A stretch of DNA of 57,625 bases from an uncultured Flavobacteriales bacterium (lineage in GTDB: Bacteria; Bacteroidota; Bacteroidia; Flavobacteriales; Crocinitomicaceae), in the NCBI GenBank assembly GCA_946479985.1, contig CAMLIF010000011.1, positions 1 through 57,625 on the forward strand. Direction: 5' to 3'. Both the position numbers and the translations under genes were made by a program. How positions within the stretch are numbered: the stretch's first letter is position 1; the number at the start of each line of letters is the position of its first letter. Positions 51,137 to 57,625 of the stretch are shown piece after piece. The notes beneath the pieces are model-generated. The model was not told the DNA's origin. It worked only from the letters and a program-made list of their open reading frames with translations, and searched no databases.

Positions 51137-51783
51137 ATTCCAAAAATCTGTTTGACATTTTCCCGGATTTGTTCCGAAAAATCGCGCAAATTTAATGATT
51201 TAATTTCAGCCAGTTTTTGGTAGATCAATTCAATAGGAATTTCAGAATCATCGGTTTCAGCCAAAAGCCTGGAAACGGAAACAGTTTTGATCTTTTCCTG
51301 AAGCTGTAAATTGTTTAGGATGGAAGCTCCAATTGAAATTTGAGCATTCTCATAGTTCAACACCTGATCGGTAATTCCGGCTTTATTGAATCCATGATAG
51401 ATCAGTTTCGTGTTTGGTGCGTGTGCCTGGTGCAAGAAGCGGCATCGATCCCAGGAATTCACACAATGAAGTATAACGGGTTTTTGCAGTTGTTCTGCTA
51501 ATTGAAGTTGAGAAATGAAAACCTGTTCCTGCACTTCGCCGGCATTTTCATACCGATTGTCGAGACCGATTTCACCTATAGCAACACAATTTGATTTCTT
51601 TGCTAGTTCTTTGATCTGTAGTTCAGTTATTTGTGCTTCGGAAGTGGCATTTTCGGGATGAATTCCGATCGAGAAAAAATGAGTCAAATTCCCTTCATCA
51701 TTCGGGTTAAACTGCTTGATTTCATTCTGTGGAAATCGAATGTTGTGTGTATGAATATTGAAAATCAGTTCAGTATCAACCAT
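51133..51783 (-). CDS. TatD-family metal-dependent hydrolase
   Basis: A 216-residue TIM-barrel hydrolase, slightly shorter than typical TatD (about 260). Metal-binding positions are visible: His-x-His in IFNIHTHNIRF (about 10-12), Glu in VAIGEIGLDNRY (about 92), His in PVILHCVNSW (about 119), and Asp in LLAETDDSE (about 190). FFSIGIHPE is the shortened form of the family's GxHP motif. The family has DNase activity on DNA ends. It overlaps tcdA by 4 nt and is divergent from the first POT transporter. Confidence 0.85.
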   Translation of the reverse strand: MVDTELIFNIHTHNIRFPQNEIKQFNPNDEGNLTHFFSIGIHPENATSEAQITELQIKELAKKSNCVAIGEIGLDNRYENAGEVQEQVFISQLQLAEQLQKPVILHCVNSWDRCRFLHQAHAPNTKLIYHGFNKAGITDQVLNYENAQISIGASILNNLQLQEKIKTVSVSRLLAETDDSEIPIELIYQKLAEIKSLNLRDFSEQIRENVKQIFGI

Positions 51784-51872
51784 TAAGATCGGATTGTTAC
51801 GTTAAAATTAAAACAATCTGAATGAATCAGTAGTTTTTTGATTATTTTCACCGTCCATTGTAATAAAACTAT

Positions 51873-53318
51873 ATGAGCTCACAAAGAGATGTAATCACTG
51901 AGATTGAAAAGCAGGGAACCATTTTTGGTCACCCAAAAGGCTTGTACCTATTGTTCTTCACAGAAATGTGGGAGCGTTTTTCGTATTATGGGATGCGTGC
52001 AATCCTTGTCTTGTACATGACCAAAATGTATATGGAAAACGGGCTGGAAATCAGCAAAGGATCAGCTTCATTGATTTATGGGTTTTTTACTGGTTTTGTT
52101 TACTTCACACCAATTATTGGAGGTTGGCTTGCGGATAAATATCTTGGACAGCGAAAAGCGATTACAATTGGAGGGATCACCATGTTTTTAGGACAAATGG
52201 CTCTTTTTGCTATTAATTCGCACGCTGGACTGGCAATCGGACTTTTACTTTTAATAATTGGTAATGGCTTTTTTAAACCGAATATTTCAACTTTAGTTGG
52301 TAGACTTTACCGACAAGGGGATACACGAAGAGATTCAGCATTTTCCATTTTTTACATGGGTATCAACTTAGGTGCGTTGTTAGCTCCAGTTGTTGTAGCT
52401 GTTTTATGTAATGACTGGTTCGCTACTACTGGAGTAAACGCCGAGGGGAAAACAGAGATTATGTCTTTTGGATATAAATATGGTTTTTTGGCTGCTGCTA
52501 TTGGAATGTTAATCGGACAGCTGATATTTAATAGTTTAGCAAAGAAATATTTGCTTGAAATTGGTGAGAAACCACAAAAAGCCGAAGCAATTGAAAATTC
52601 AGGAACAATTGATGATGTTAAAGATGTAGTTGTTGCTTCAGCTACATTGACACGAGAGGAGAAGCAGAGAATGTCTGTTATTTTTATACTAACTGCTTTC
52701 ATAATCTTCTTTTGGGCTGGGTTTGAACAAGCAGGTTCTAGCATGACGCTTTATACAGATTCTTACATTGACAGAACAGTAGGTTCCTGGACCATTTCTA
52801 CTGAATTATTTCAATCTGTAAATCCTTTGTTTATTGTTATTCTGGCACCGATTTTTGCCTGGTTCTGGGGTTCAAAAACAGGTTCAAGAATGTCAACTCC
52901 GGTAAAAATGAGCCTAGGAATGATTTTGCTTGGGATTGGATTCTTATTTATGTTAATGGCAACAAGTCACGTTCAAACCGAAATGGTTAATGGAAAAGAA
53001 AATGTTGTGGAGAAAGCTGCATTGTGGTATTTGATAATAACTTACTTTTTCCATACCATTGGTGAATTATGTATTTCGCCAGTTGGATTAAGTGTTGTCA
53101 CGAAATTGGCTCCGATAAAATTAGCCTCTATGCTAATGGGAGTTTGGATGCTGTCGACTTTTGTCGCAAATATCCTTGGAGGTTTCATTGCAGCATATGT
53201 TGAAAAACTGGGTGCAGCCACAATTTTTTCTTCAATTGCCGGTTTTGTGATTGTTCTTGGTCTTATTATGCTGACAATCTCAAGACGATTAAGCAAAATG
53301 ATGCATGGAGTTAAGTAA
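51873..53318 (+). CDS. Peptide MFS transporter, POT family (first of three)
   Basis: A 481-residue inner-membrane proton-coupled di/tripeptide transporter with about 12-14 hydrophobic helices. The POT signature E-x-x-E-R-F is present as TEMWERFSYYGMRAILVLYM (about residue 30-48). The PTR2 loop GGWLADKYLGQRKAITIGG and the conserved FYMGINLGALLAP are also seen. It resembles DtpT/YjdL-type transporters. A 90-bp region with weak promoter-like elements separates it from the divergent TatD gene. A strong hairpin with a GAAA tetraloop (53336-53370) ends it, so the next transporter is probably transcribed separately or by read-through. Confidence 0.93.
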   Translation: MSSQRDVITEIEKQGTIFGHPKGLYLLFFTEMWERFSYYGMRAILVLYMTKMYMENGLEISKGSASLIYGFFTGFVYFTPIIGGWLADKYLGQRKAITIGGITMFLGQMALFAINSHAGLAIGLLLLIIGNGFFKPNISTLVGRLYRQGDTRRDSAFSIFYMGINLGALLAPVVVAVLCNDWFATTGVNAEGKTEIMSFGYKYGFLAAAIGMLIGQLIFNSLAKKYLLEIGEKPQKAEAIENSGTIDDVKDVVVASATLTREEKQRMSVIFILTAFIIFFWAGFEQAGSSMTLYTDSYIDRTVGSWTISTELFQSVNPLFIVILAPIFAWFWGSKTGSRMSTPVKMSLGMILLGIGFLFMLMATSHVQTEMVNGKENVVEKAALWYLIITYFFHTIGELCISPVGLSVVTKLAPIKLASMLMGVWMLSTFVANILGGFIAAYVEKLGAATIFSSIAGFVIVLGLIMLTISRRLSKMMHGVK

Positions 53319-53335
53319 TAGCTGATTTAATATAT

Positions 53336-53370
53336 AATCCCTTAGTCGAAAGATTGAGGGATTTTTTTTG
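53336..53370 (+). terminator. Rho-independent terminator with GAAA tetraloop
   Basis: AATCCCTTAGTC pairs with GATTGAGGGATT (two G-U pairs) around GAAA, followed by a run of eight T. Contains CTTAGTCGAA, shared with the hairpin at 19972. Confidence 0.9.
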
Positions 53371-53410
53371 AATTTATTTTCCGACTTTTATCACGAACAT
53401 ACTTTACTAT

Positions 53411-55153
53411 ATGACGCAAGAACCATTAGACCATACGGAGCGCGAAGACGTTACTCTTGACAGCGCATCTGCGGAATTAGCGGCCATTCAGAATTTCAAA
53501 GGAAAATACCCGAAACAATTGTGGTATTTGTTTTTAGTTGAAATGTGGGAACGTTTTACGTTCTACGGAATGCGGGCGCTCTTGGCACTCTATATCTCTC
53601 ATTTGATTTTGACAAATGATTATAAGCCTATTCCTCAGGATGAACTCGTTGCAAAGAAAACAGAGTTCTACAAGTTAAATAAGGAAAAACTTACTGAAGA
53701 TCATCCGAGGTATTACATTGAAACTTCACAACAGAAAGACAGAGATGTAGCAGAAAGTTCTTCAAACAAACAGTATGGACTGATCCAGGCATTCATCTAT
53801 GCAATGGCGTTTGTAGGAGGGATGTTTGCCGATAAAATATTCGGTTTCCGAAAATCTGTTTTTTGGGGTGGTATCTTAATGGCGTTGGGAACATTTCTAA
53901 TGGCTGTCCCCGGTGCATTTACTTTTTATCTCGGGGTCAGTATTCTCATAGTTGGAAACGGATTCTTCAAACCGAACATTTCAACCATGGTTGGAGATTT
54001 GTATAAAGATGGCGATCCCAGAAGAGATTCCGGTTTTTCGTTATTTTATTCCGGAATCAACATTGGTGCGCTTTTAAGCGGGCTTACAATTGCCTATATC
54101 GGTACATCAATAAGCTGGTCTTTAGGATTTGCATTGGCAGGTGTATGTATGCTTATGGGACTCGGCTTGTTTTTGAAAACGCAAAAAAGCCTTGGACCTA
54201 TCGGGCTGCCACCTTTCCCTGAAAAACTGGTTGAAAGAAACAAACTTGGACTATCTAAGAACCTGACTGTTTACCTGAGTTCGTTGCTGATGATTCCGTT
54301 TTTCTTTTTAATGGTTTATTATCCGTTCGACGTGAATCTGTCTTTTGTTTTTGGAAATGTCAAGTCGGCAAATGGAGACATGGTTCCATACTCCGTTCAG
54401 TTCAGTGATTTGTTTATGATCGTTCTGGCCGGAATTATTTTGATTTATCTGGTTTATGTACTTTCGAAAGTAAAGAAGGAAGAATTCGGGAAACTATTGG
54501 TTGCAGTATTGCTAATTATCTTTTCTGCTTTATTCTGGTCATTCTTTGAACAGGGTGGAGGATCACTTAACTTTTTTGCGAACGGGAATATCGCAAGTAA
54601 GGGTTTGAATATGACTCAGGTCAATAATTCACTGAATTCACTTTGGGTAGTGTTACTTGCTCCACTTGTTGGGTTTTTATGGGTTTGGTTAAGTAAAAGA
54701 AGAGCTGAACCGAACACTACAGTTAAGTTCGGACTTGGGTTTTTGATTTTAGGATTAGGGTTCCTTGTTTTTGCAGCTAGTCGATTCTATTCCGATGCCC
54801 AGGGACTTACTCCGTTATGGATTTTTGTATTCGCGTATTTGGTAGTTAGTTTGGGAGAATTATGTTTGTCACCGATTGGTTTATCAATGATTACAAAACT
54901 TTCTCCGCGAAGACTTACCGGAATGATGATGGGAACGTGGTTCCTTGCAAGTGCTTATGGTCAGTACGGAGCAGGACTAATTGGAGCCGCATTGGCTTCT
55001 GGCGATGGTTCTGGTAAAAACCTGACCAATTACGAAAAATTGATACAATACACCGAAGGTTATCAAATCATCGGGATTATATCTGTAATATCCGGGGTCG
55101 TACTGATCATCATTTCTCCATTCTTCAAAAAGATGATGAGTGGAGTGAAATAA
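53411..55153 (+). CDS. Peptide MFS transporter, POT family (second of three)
   Basis: A 580-residue transporter. The POT signature is VEMWERFTFYGMRALLALYI (about residue 45-64). Compared with the first copy it has about 35 extra N-terminal residues and a hydrophilic insertion of about 50 residues between the first and second helices (DYKPIPQDELVAKKTEFYKL to SQQKDRDVAESSSN). The central region shows NGFFKPNISTMVGDLYKDGD and FSLFYSGINIGALLSG, and SLGELCLSPIGLSMITKLSP lies in the C half. It carries short peptides with protons across the inner membrane. The extra loop would lie on the periplasmic side if the fold is as in known structures (inference). Confidence 0.92.
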   Translation: MTQEPLDHTEREDVTLDSASAELAAIQNFKGKYPKQLWYLFLVEMWERFTFYGMRALLALYISHLILTNDYKPIPQDELVAKKTEFYKLNKEKLTEDHPRYYIETSQQKDRDVAESSSNKQYGLIQAFIYAMAFVGGMFADKIFGFRKSVFWGGILMALGTFLMAVPGAFTFYLGVSILIVGNGFFKPNISTMVGDLYKDGDPRRDSGFSLFYSGINIGALLSGLTIAYIGTSISWSLGFALAGVCMLMGLGLFLKTQKSLGPIGLPPFPEKLVERNKLGLSKNLTVYLSSLLMIPFFFLMVYYPFDVNLSFVFGNVKSANGDMVPYSVQFSDLFMIVLAGIILIYLVYVLSKVKKEEFGKLLVAVLLIIFSALFWSFFEQGGGSLNFFANGNIASKGLNMTQVNNSLNSLWVVLLAPLVGFLWVWLSKRRAEPNTTVKFGLGFLILGLGFLVFAASRFYSDAQGLTPLWIFVFAYLVVSLGELCLSPIGLSMITKLSPRRLTGMMMGTWFLASAYGQYGAGLIGAALASGDGSGKNLTNYEKLIQYTEGYQIIGIISVISGVVLIIISPFFKKMMSGVK

Positions 55154-55164
55154 CAAAAACATTT

Positions 55165-55172
55165 TATCTTTG
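55165..55172 (+). promoter_or_regulatory. Candidate -7 box (TATCTTTG) for the third POT gene
   Basis: Exact TAnnTTTG match, immediately before the hairpin at 55173-55207. Transcription from it would begin inside the hairpin's left arm, so that a transcript from here would escape the terminator. No -33 element stands at the usual distance. Confidence 0.35.
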
Positions 55173-55207
55173 AGTCCCGCTGGAAAATTCTGGCGGGACT
55201 TTTTTAT
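55173..55207 (+). terminator. Rho-independent terminator after the second POT gene
   Basis: AGTCCCGC (55173-55180) pairs perfectly with GCGGGACT (55193-55200), followed by TTTTTATT. Confidence 0.88.
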
Positions 55208-55216
55208 TCTAAACCC

Positions 55217-56878
55217 ATGGCAAACATAAAACAACGCAAGCACCCAAAAGCACTTCCGTATTTATTCCTTTCTGAAATGTGGGAACGTTTCGGTTATTAT
55301 CTGATGATCGGTATTTTCACGCTTTACCTGAAAGATGCAAAGCAAGGGTTTGAAATGTCGGAAGCAGAATCCGCAAGTTTGTACGGAACGTTTATCGCGC
55401 TTGTTTTCTTTACACCGTTTATTGGTGGTTTGTTAGCCGACAGAATTTTGGGTTATCGACTGCCAATTATTGTTGGAGGCGTGCTCATGGGAGTTGGTTA
55501 TTGCATGATGGGAGTTCATTCGTTTACCATGCTTTATTCGGGAATGGTCCTTGTTATTGCCGGAAACGGATTGTTCAAACCGAATATATCAACCCTACTG
55601 GGAAATCTATACAATACCGAGGAATACAAAGATCAGAAGGATGAGGGCTATAACCTGTTTTATATGGGAATTAACATTGGCGCCTTCATTTGTAACATTG
55701 TTTCTGCTTTCCTTATTAATAAGTATGGATATTCTGTTGCCTTTGTTGGCGCCGGAGTAGGAATGTTTATTGGGATTGTTGTTTTTCTATCGGGAAACAG
55801 ACATTATGGTTCTGCAGATGTGAAGAAGGTGGCAGTTCCAGGTGAAAAACCTTGGTGGATTGATTTATTGATTGTGATTGTTCCGGCAGTTCTTTTTGCA
55901 ATCGTAGGATATTTCATCAATGGTGTTCCTTCAGAAACGAACGAGCATTCGTTCTTAGTAAAAGATGACGTAACGGATGCGTTCCTTTTTGCATGTATTC
56001 CTGTAATTTTCTTTTTCGGTTACGTTTTGTTTACGGCACCAAAAACCGAACGTCGGGTTGTGAGTGCTATTTTGGTTGTGTGTTTGGCGGTTATTCCGTT
56101 TTGGGCAATTTTCAAACAGAATGGAACAGTATTAAATACTTGGGCGAACAATTATACGAACCGTGATGTTTCTGCTTCATTGAAGGGGCCGTTGAAAAGC
56201 ATTTGTTTGGCAGACACGATCAATTATACAAAAGGTGATAAGCCAAGTCCGGTATTGGACAATCATTTCAGAAAAGTTGGAAAAGAAGAAGCCATTCAAT
56301 ATCCAACATACTTTAAAAACTATGAACGAACTCCACAAATGAAAGAAGGAGAGCAGGTGGTTGTCTTCAATACAAACATATTTCAATCCGTAAATCCGTT
56401 TTGGGTAATAATACTCACTCCGTTAATTGTTGGAATTTTCAGGTTTCTACGTAGCCGAAAAATGGAGCCATCTATTCCGATCAAGTTTACGCTCGGATTG
56501 TTCATTACTGGATTATCTTGCTTAGTAATGGTGGCTGCGGCAAATACTTCCATGAACGGAGAGATTAAAACGAGTTATTGGTGGTTCTTTGCGGCATATG
56601 GAGTAGTGACAGTTGGTGAGCTCTGCCTGTCACCAATTGGATTGTCTATGGTTTCGAAGCTTGCTCCTGCCAGGTTAACCGCTTTGCTTATGGGAGCGTG
56701 GTTCATTTCAACTTCGATCGGTAATAAATTAAGCGGTGTTATTGCTTCTTTGTGGGACGACTATGATGACAAGTCTTCTTTCTTTATGTTGAACTTTTAT
56801 CTGATGATGGGTGCAACATTGATATTGGTAGTTCTGCTGCCTTGGCTTTTGAAAGTTTTCCGAGAGCAAAAGAAATAA
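55217..56878 (+). CDS. Peptide MFS transporter, POT family (third of three)
   Basis: A 553-residue transporter. The POT signature is present with one change, SEMWERFGYYLMIGIFTLYL (about residue 15-34), where the Gly after YY is Leu. Later conserved regions are NGLFKPNISTLLGNLYNTEE, LFYMGINIGAF and VTVGELCLSPIGLSMVSKLAP. A hydrophilic insertion of about 60 residues (NRDVSASLKGPL to KNYERTPQMKEGEQ) lies between two late helices, in place of the short loop of copy 1. The substrate may differ from the other two. The next gene starts 19 nt after its stop, so the two are probably co-transcribed. Confidence 0.92.
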   Translation: MANIKQRKHPKALPYLFLSEMWERFGYYLMIGIFTLYLKDAKQGFEMSEAESASLYGTFIALVFFTPFIGGLLADRILGYRLPIIVGGVLMGVGYCMMGVHSFTMLYSGMVLVIAGNGLFKPNISTLLGNLYNTEEYKDQKDEGYNLFYMGINIGAFICNIVSAFLINKYGYSVAFVGAGVGMFIGIVVFLSGNRHYGSADVKKVAVPGEKPWWIDLLIVIVPAVLFAIVGYFINGVPSETNEHSFLVKDDVTDAFLFACIPVIFFFGYVLFTAPKTERRVVSAILVVCLAVIPFWAIFKQNGTVLNTWANNYTNRDVSASLKGPLKSICLADTINYTKGDKPSPVLDNHFRKVGKEEAIQYPTYFKNYERTPQMKEGEQVVVFNTNIFQSVNPFWVIILTPLIVGIFRFLRSRKMEPSIPIKFTLGLFITGLSCLVMVAAANTSMNGEIKTSYWWFFAAYGVVTVGELCLSPIGLSMVSKLAPARLTALLMGAWFISTSIGNKLSGVIASLWDDYDDKSSFFMLNFYLMMGATLILVVLLPWLLKVFREQKK

Positions 56879-56897
56879 CCTTATATATAGTATAAAG

Positions 56898-57497
56898 ATG
56901 AAACGGTTCTTACCATTTTTAACTCCAATCATAATTTTTCTGGTACTAATCCCAATCTTGTTGTTGGTAGAACTTTCCCAGTTAGCGAAGATTTTGGGAT
57001 TGGTGATGGTTCTGCTAACAACCTTTGCGCTTCGGTATTGGTTATTCCGTGCAAACAAATTGGGGAAAGATCATCCGAAGATAAAGTTGAATACAAACGA
57101 TCGGTATTTTTTGAATTCGGCTCTTCCTATATATAAGAGTATGGATTCTGGTGCTAAAAAGATCTTTGAGGAACGTCTGGGTAGAGTTTTGGCTGAATTA
57201 GAATTCGACAATAAAGAAGGGAAAATGGTTTCCCGGGATGAAGGATTGGCGTTCGGAGCGCTGTTCACTGGTTTGACTTTGAACGAAGAATACAAAAGAT
57301 TGAATGGAAAAATCGTTGTTTTCACGAATGAAGGTGGAGTGCAATTGATTTTCCAGGGACAAAATCCAGTGCTATTTGTGAATTTGGAAGAAATAATGGC
57401 CGATTTGAAAAGTCTTTCAGGCATTGGTGAACCCAGTCTAAACACGAAAACGCTGGGGGTACAGCTCGGAAAGTTCAACGATTTAGTAGTTGCTTGA
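56898..57497 (+). CDS. Two-TM membrane protein resembling the N-terminal part of MtfA
   Basis: A 199-residue protein with two hydrophobic helices at the N terminus (about residues 5-26 and 30-50). The following segment NSALPIYKSMDSGAKKIFEERLGRVLAELEF, then GKMVSRDEGLAFGALFTGLTLNEEY, resembles the start of MtfA-type zinc peptidases. The HExxH zinc site of that family is absent and the chain ends at about residue 199, so any MtfA relation would be to a truncated, non-catalytic form. The last 60 residues (GKIVVFTNEGGVQLIFQGQNPVLFVNLEEI) are strand-rich. It follows the third POT gene by 19 nt. Function unknown. Confidence 0.72.
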   Translation: MKRFLPFLTPIIIFLVLIPILLLVELSQLAKILGLVMVLLTTFALRYWLFRANKLGKDHPKIKLNTNDRYFLNSALPIYKSMDSGAKKIFEERLGRVLAELEFDNKEGKMVSRDEGLAFGALFTGLTLNEEYKRLNGKIVVFTNEGGVQLIFQGQNPVLFVNLEEIMADLKSLSGIGEPSLNTKTLGVQLGKFNDLVVA

Positions 57498-57591
57498 AAA
57501 AAAACGAAAAAAAGTTTTGGAGCTAACTACGTGTTTTCAAGGTAGATTACACTTTGTGTTAAGGCAAGATTAAAAAAAACCTCAAAAAACG

Positions 57592-57622
57592 TTTGCAAAA
57601 GAGAAAAGAGTGAGTACCTTTG
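57592..57622 (+). promoter_or_regulatory. Near-perfect Bacteroidota promoter (TTTG-N19-TACCTTTG)
   Basis: TTTG (57592-57595), a 19-nt spacer and TACCTTTG (57615-57622) match the sigma-A (ABfA-type) consensus of Bacteroidota exactly. It stands at the very end of the window and reads outward. The strength of the match suggests a highly expressed gene or RNA just beyond the edge (inference). Confidence 0.75.
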
Positions 57623-57625
57623 CCC

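Overview
The window comes from a member of the Bacteroidota, most likely order Flavobacteriales and perhaps a Fluviicola-like Crocinitomicaceae (the family-level guess is inference). The evidence is the type IX secretion (T9SS) sorting domains of both types (type B at the end of the giant protein ending at 12927, type A at the end of the protein at 24559-26256), OmpA proteins with thrombospondin type-3 repeats, a LytS/LytTR pair with a two-component-regulator propeller, little sign of Shine-Dalgarno sequences, and repeated TAnnTTTG boxes (the Bacteroidota -7 element) upstream of genes. I saw no rRNA, tRNA, CRISPR array, prophage or plasmid genes. The only mobile-type gene is a REP-associated tyrosine (Y1, IS200-like) transposase at 39256-39843.

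Layout. 1-291 is the 3' end of purB. 314-1876 is the first of four related secreted proteins of unknown function. lnt (3480-1873, minus) converges on it. 3647-12927 is a small exported protein followed 5 nt later by a 2973-residue T9SS adhesin with 18 near-identical repeats of about 92 residues. 12978-19500 (minus) holds a thioredoxin-reductase-like flavoprotein, an OmpA/TSP3 outer-membrane protein co-transcribed with a membrane-anchored propeller protein, and RNase HII. 19590-20523 carries two small exported proteins. 20599-26256 (minus) carries an acyl-CoA dehydrogenase, a GNAT acetyltransferase, a class III CoA-transferase, an RlpA-like protein and a T9SS cargo protein. 26388-33100 (plus) carries Tex, a 1155-residue MORN-like repeat protein and two small exported proteins. 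33176-34806 is a divergent pair (DUF2459-like and dienelactone hydrolase-like), followed by valS.

37620-43802 is a cluster of three more members of the secreted family, interrupted by the Y1 transposase and a lipoprotein. The last member carries a frameshift near its C terminus. 43901-44224 is a small helical protein on the minus strand, followed by a 357-bp gap. 44582-48348 is a sensor kinase overlapping its LytTR response regulator. 48387-51783 (minus) is an M1 peptidase, TcdA and a TatD-like hydrolase. 51873-56878 is a tandem trio of POT (proton-dependent oligopeptide) transporters, followed by a two-TM protein resembling an MtfA fragment. The window ends with a near-perfect Bacteroidota promoter (TTTG-N19-TACCTTTG) for a gene beyond the edge.

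The less routine features are: the four-member secreted family with a shared FND...NY...G motif and a C-terminal KFGLLKF-like end; one member's C-terminal frameshift; a perfect 26-nt palindrome carried in frame inside the Y1 transposase gene, a second 26-nt palindrome elsewhere, and two groups of dispersed REP-like hairpins sharing sequence; two promoters whose -33 element lies inside a perfect inverted repeat; and a dimeric (about 555 bp) higher-order repeat inside the adhesin. All functional calls rest on reading sequence motifs, since no search was run.
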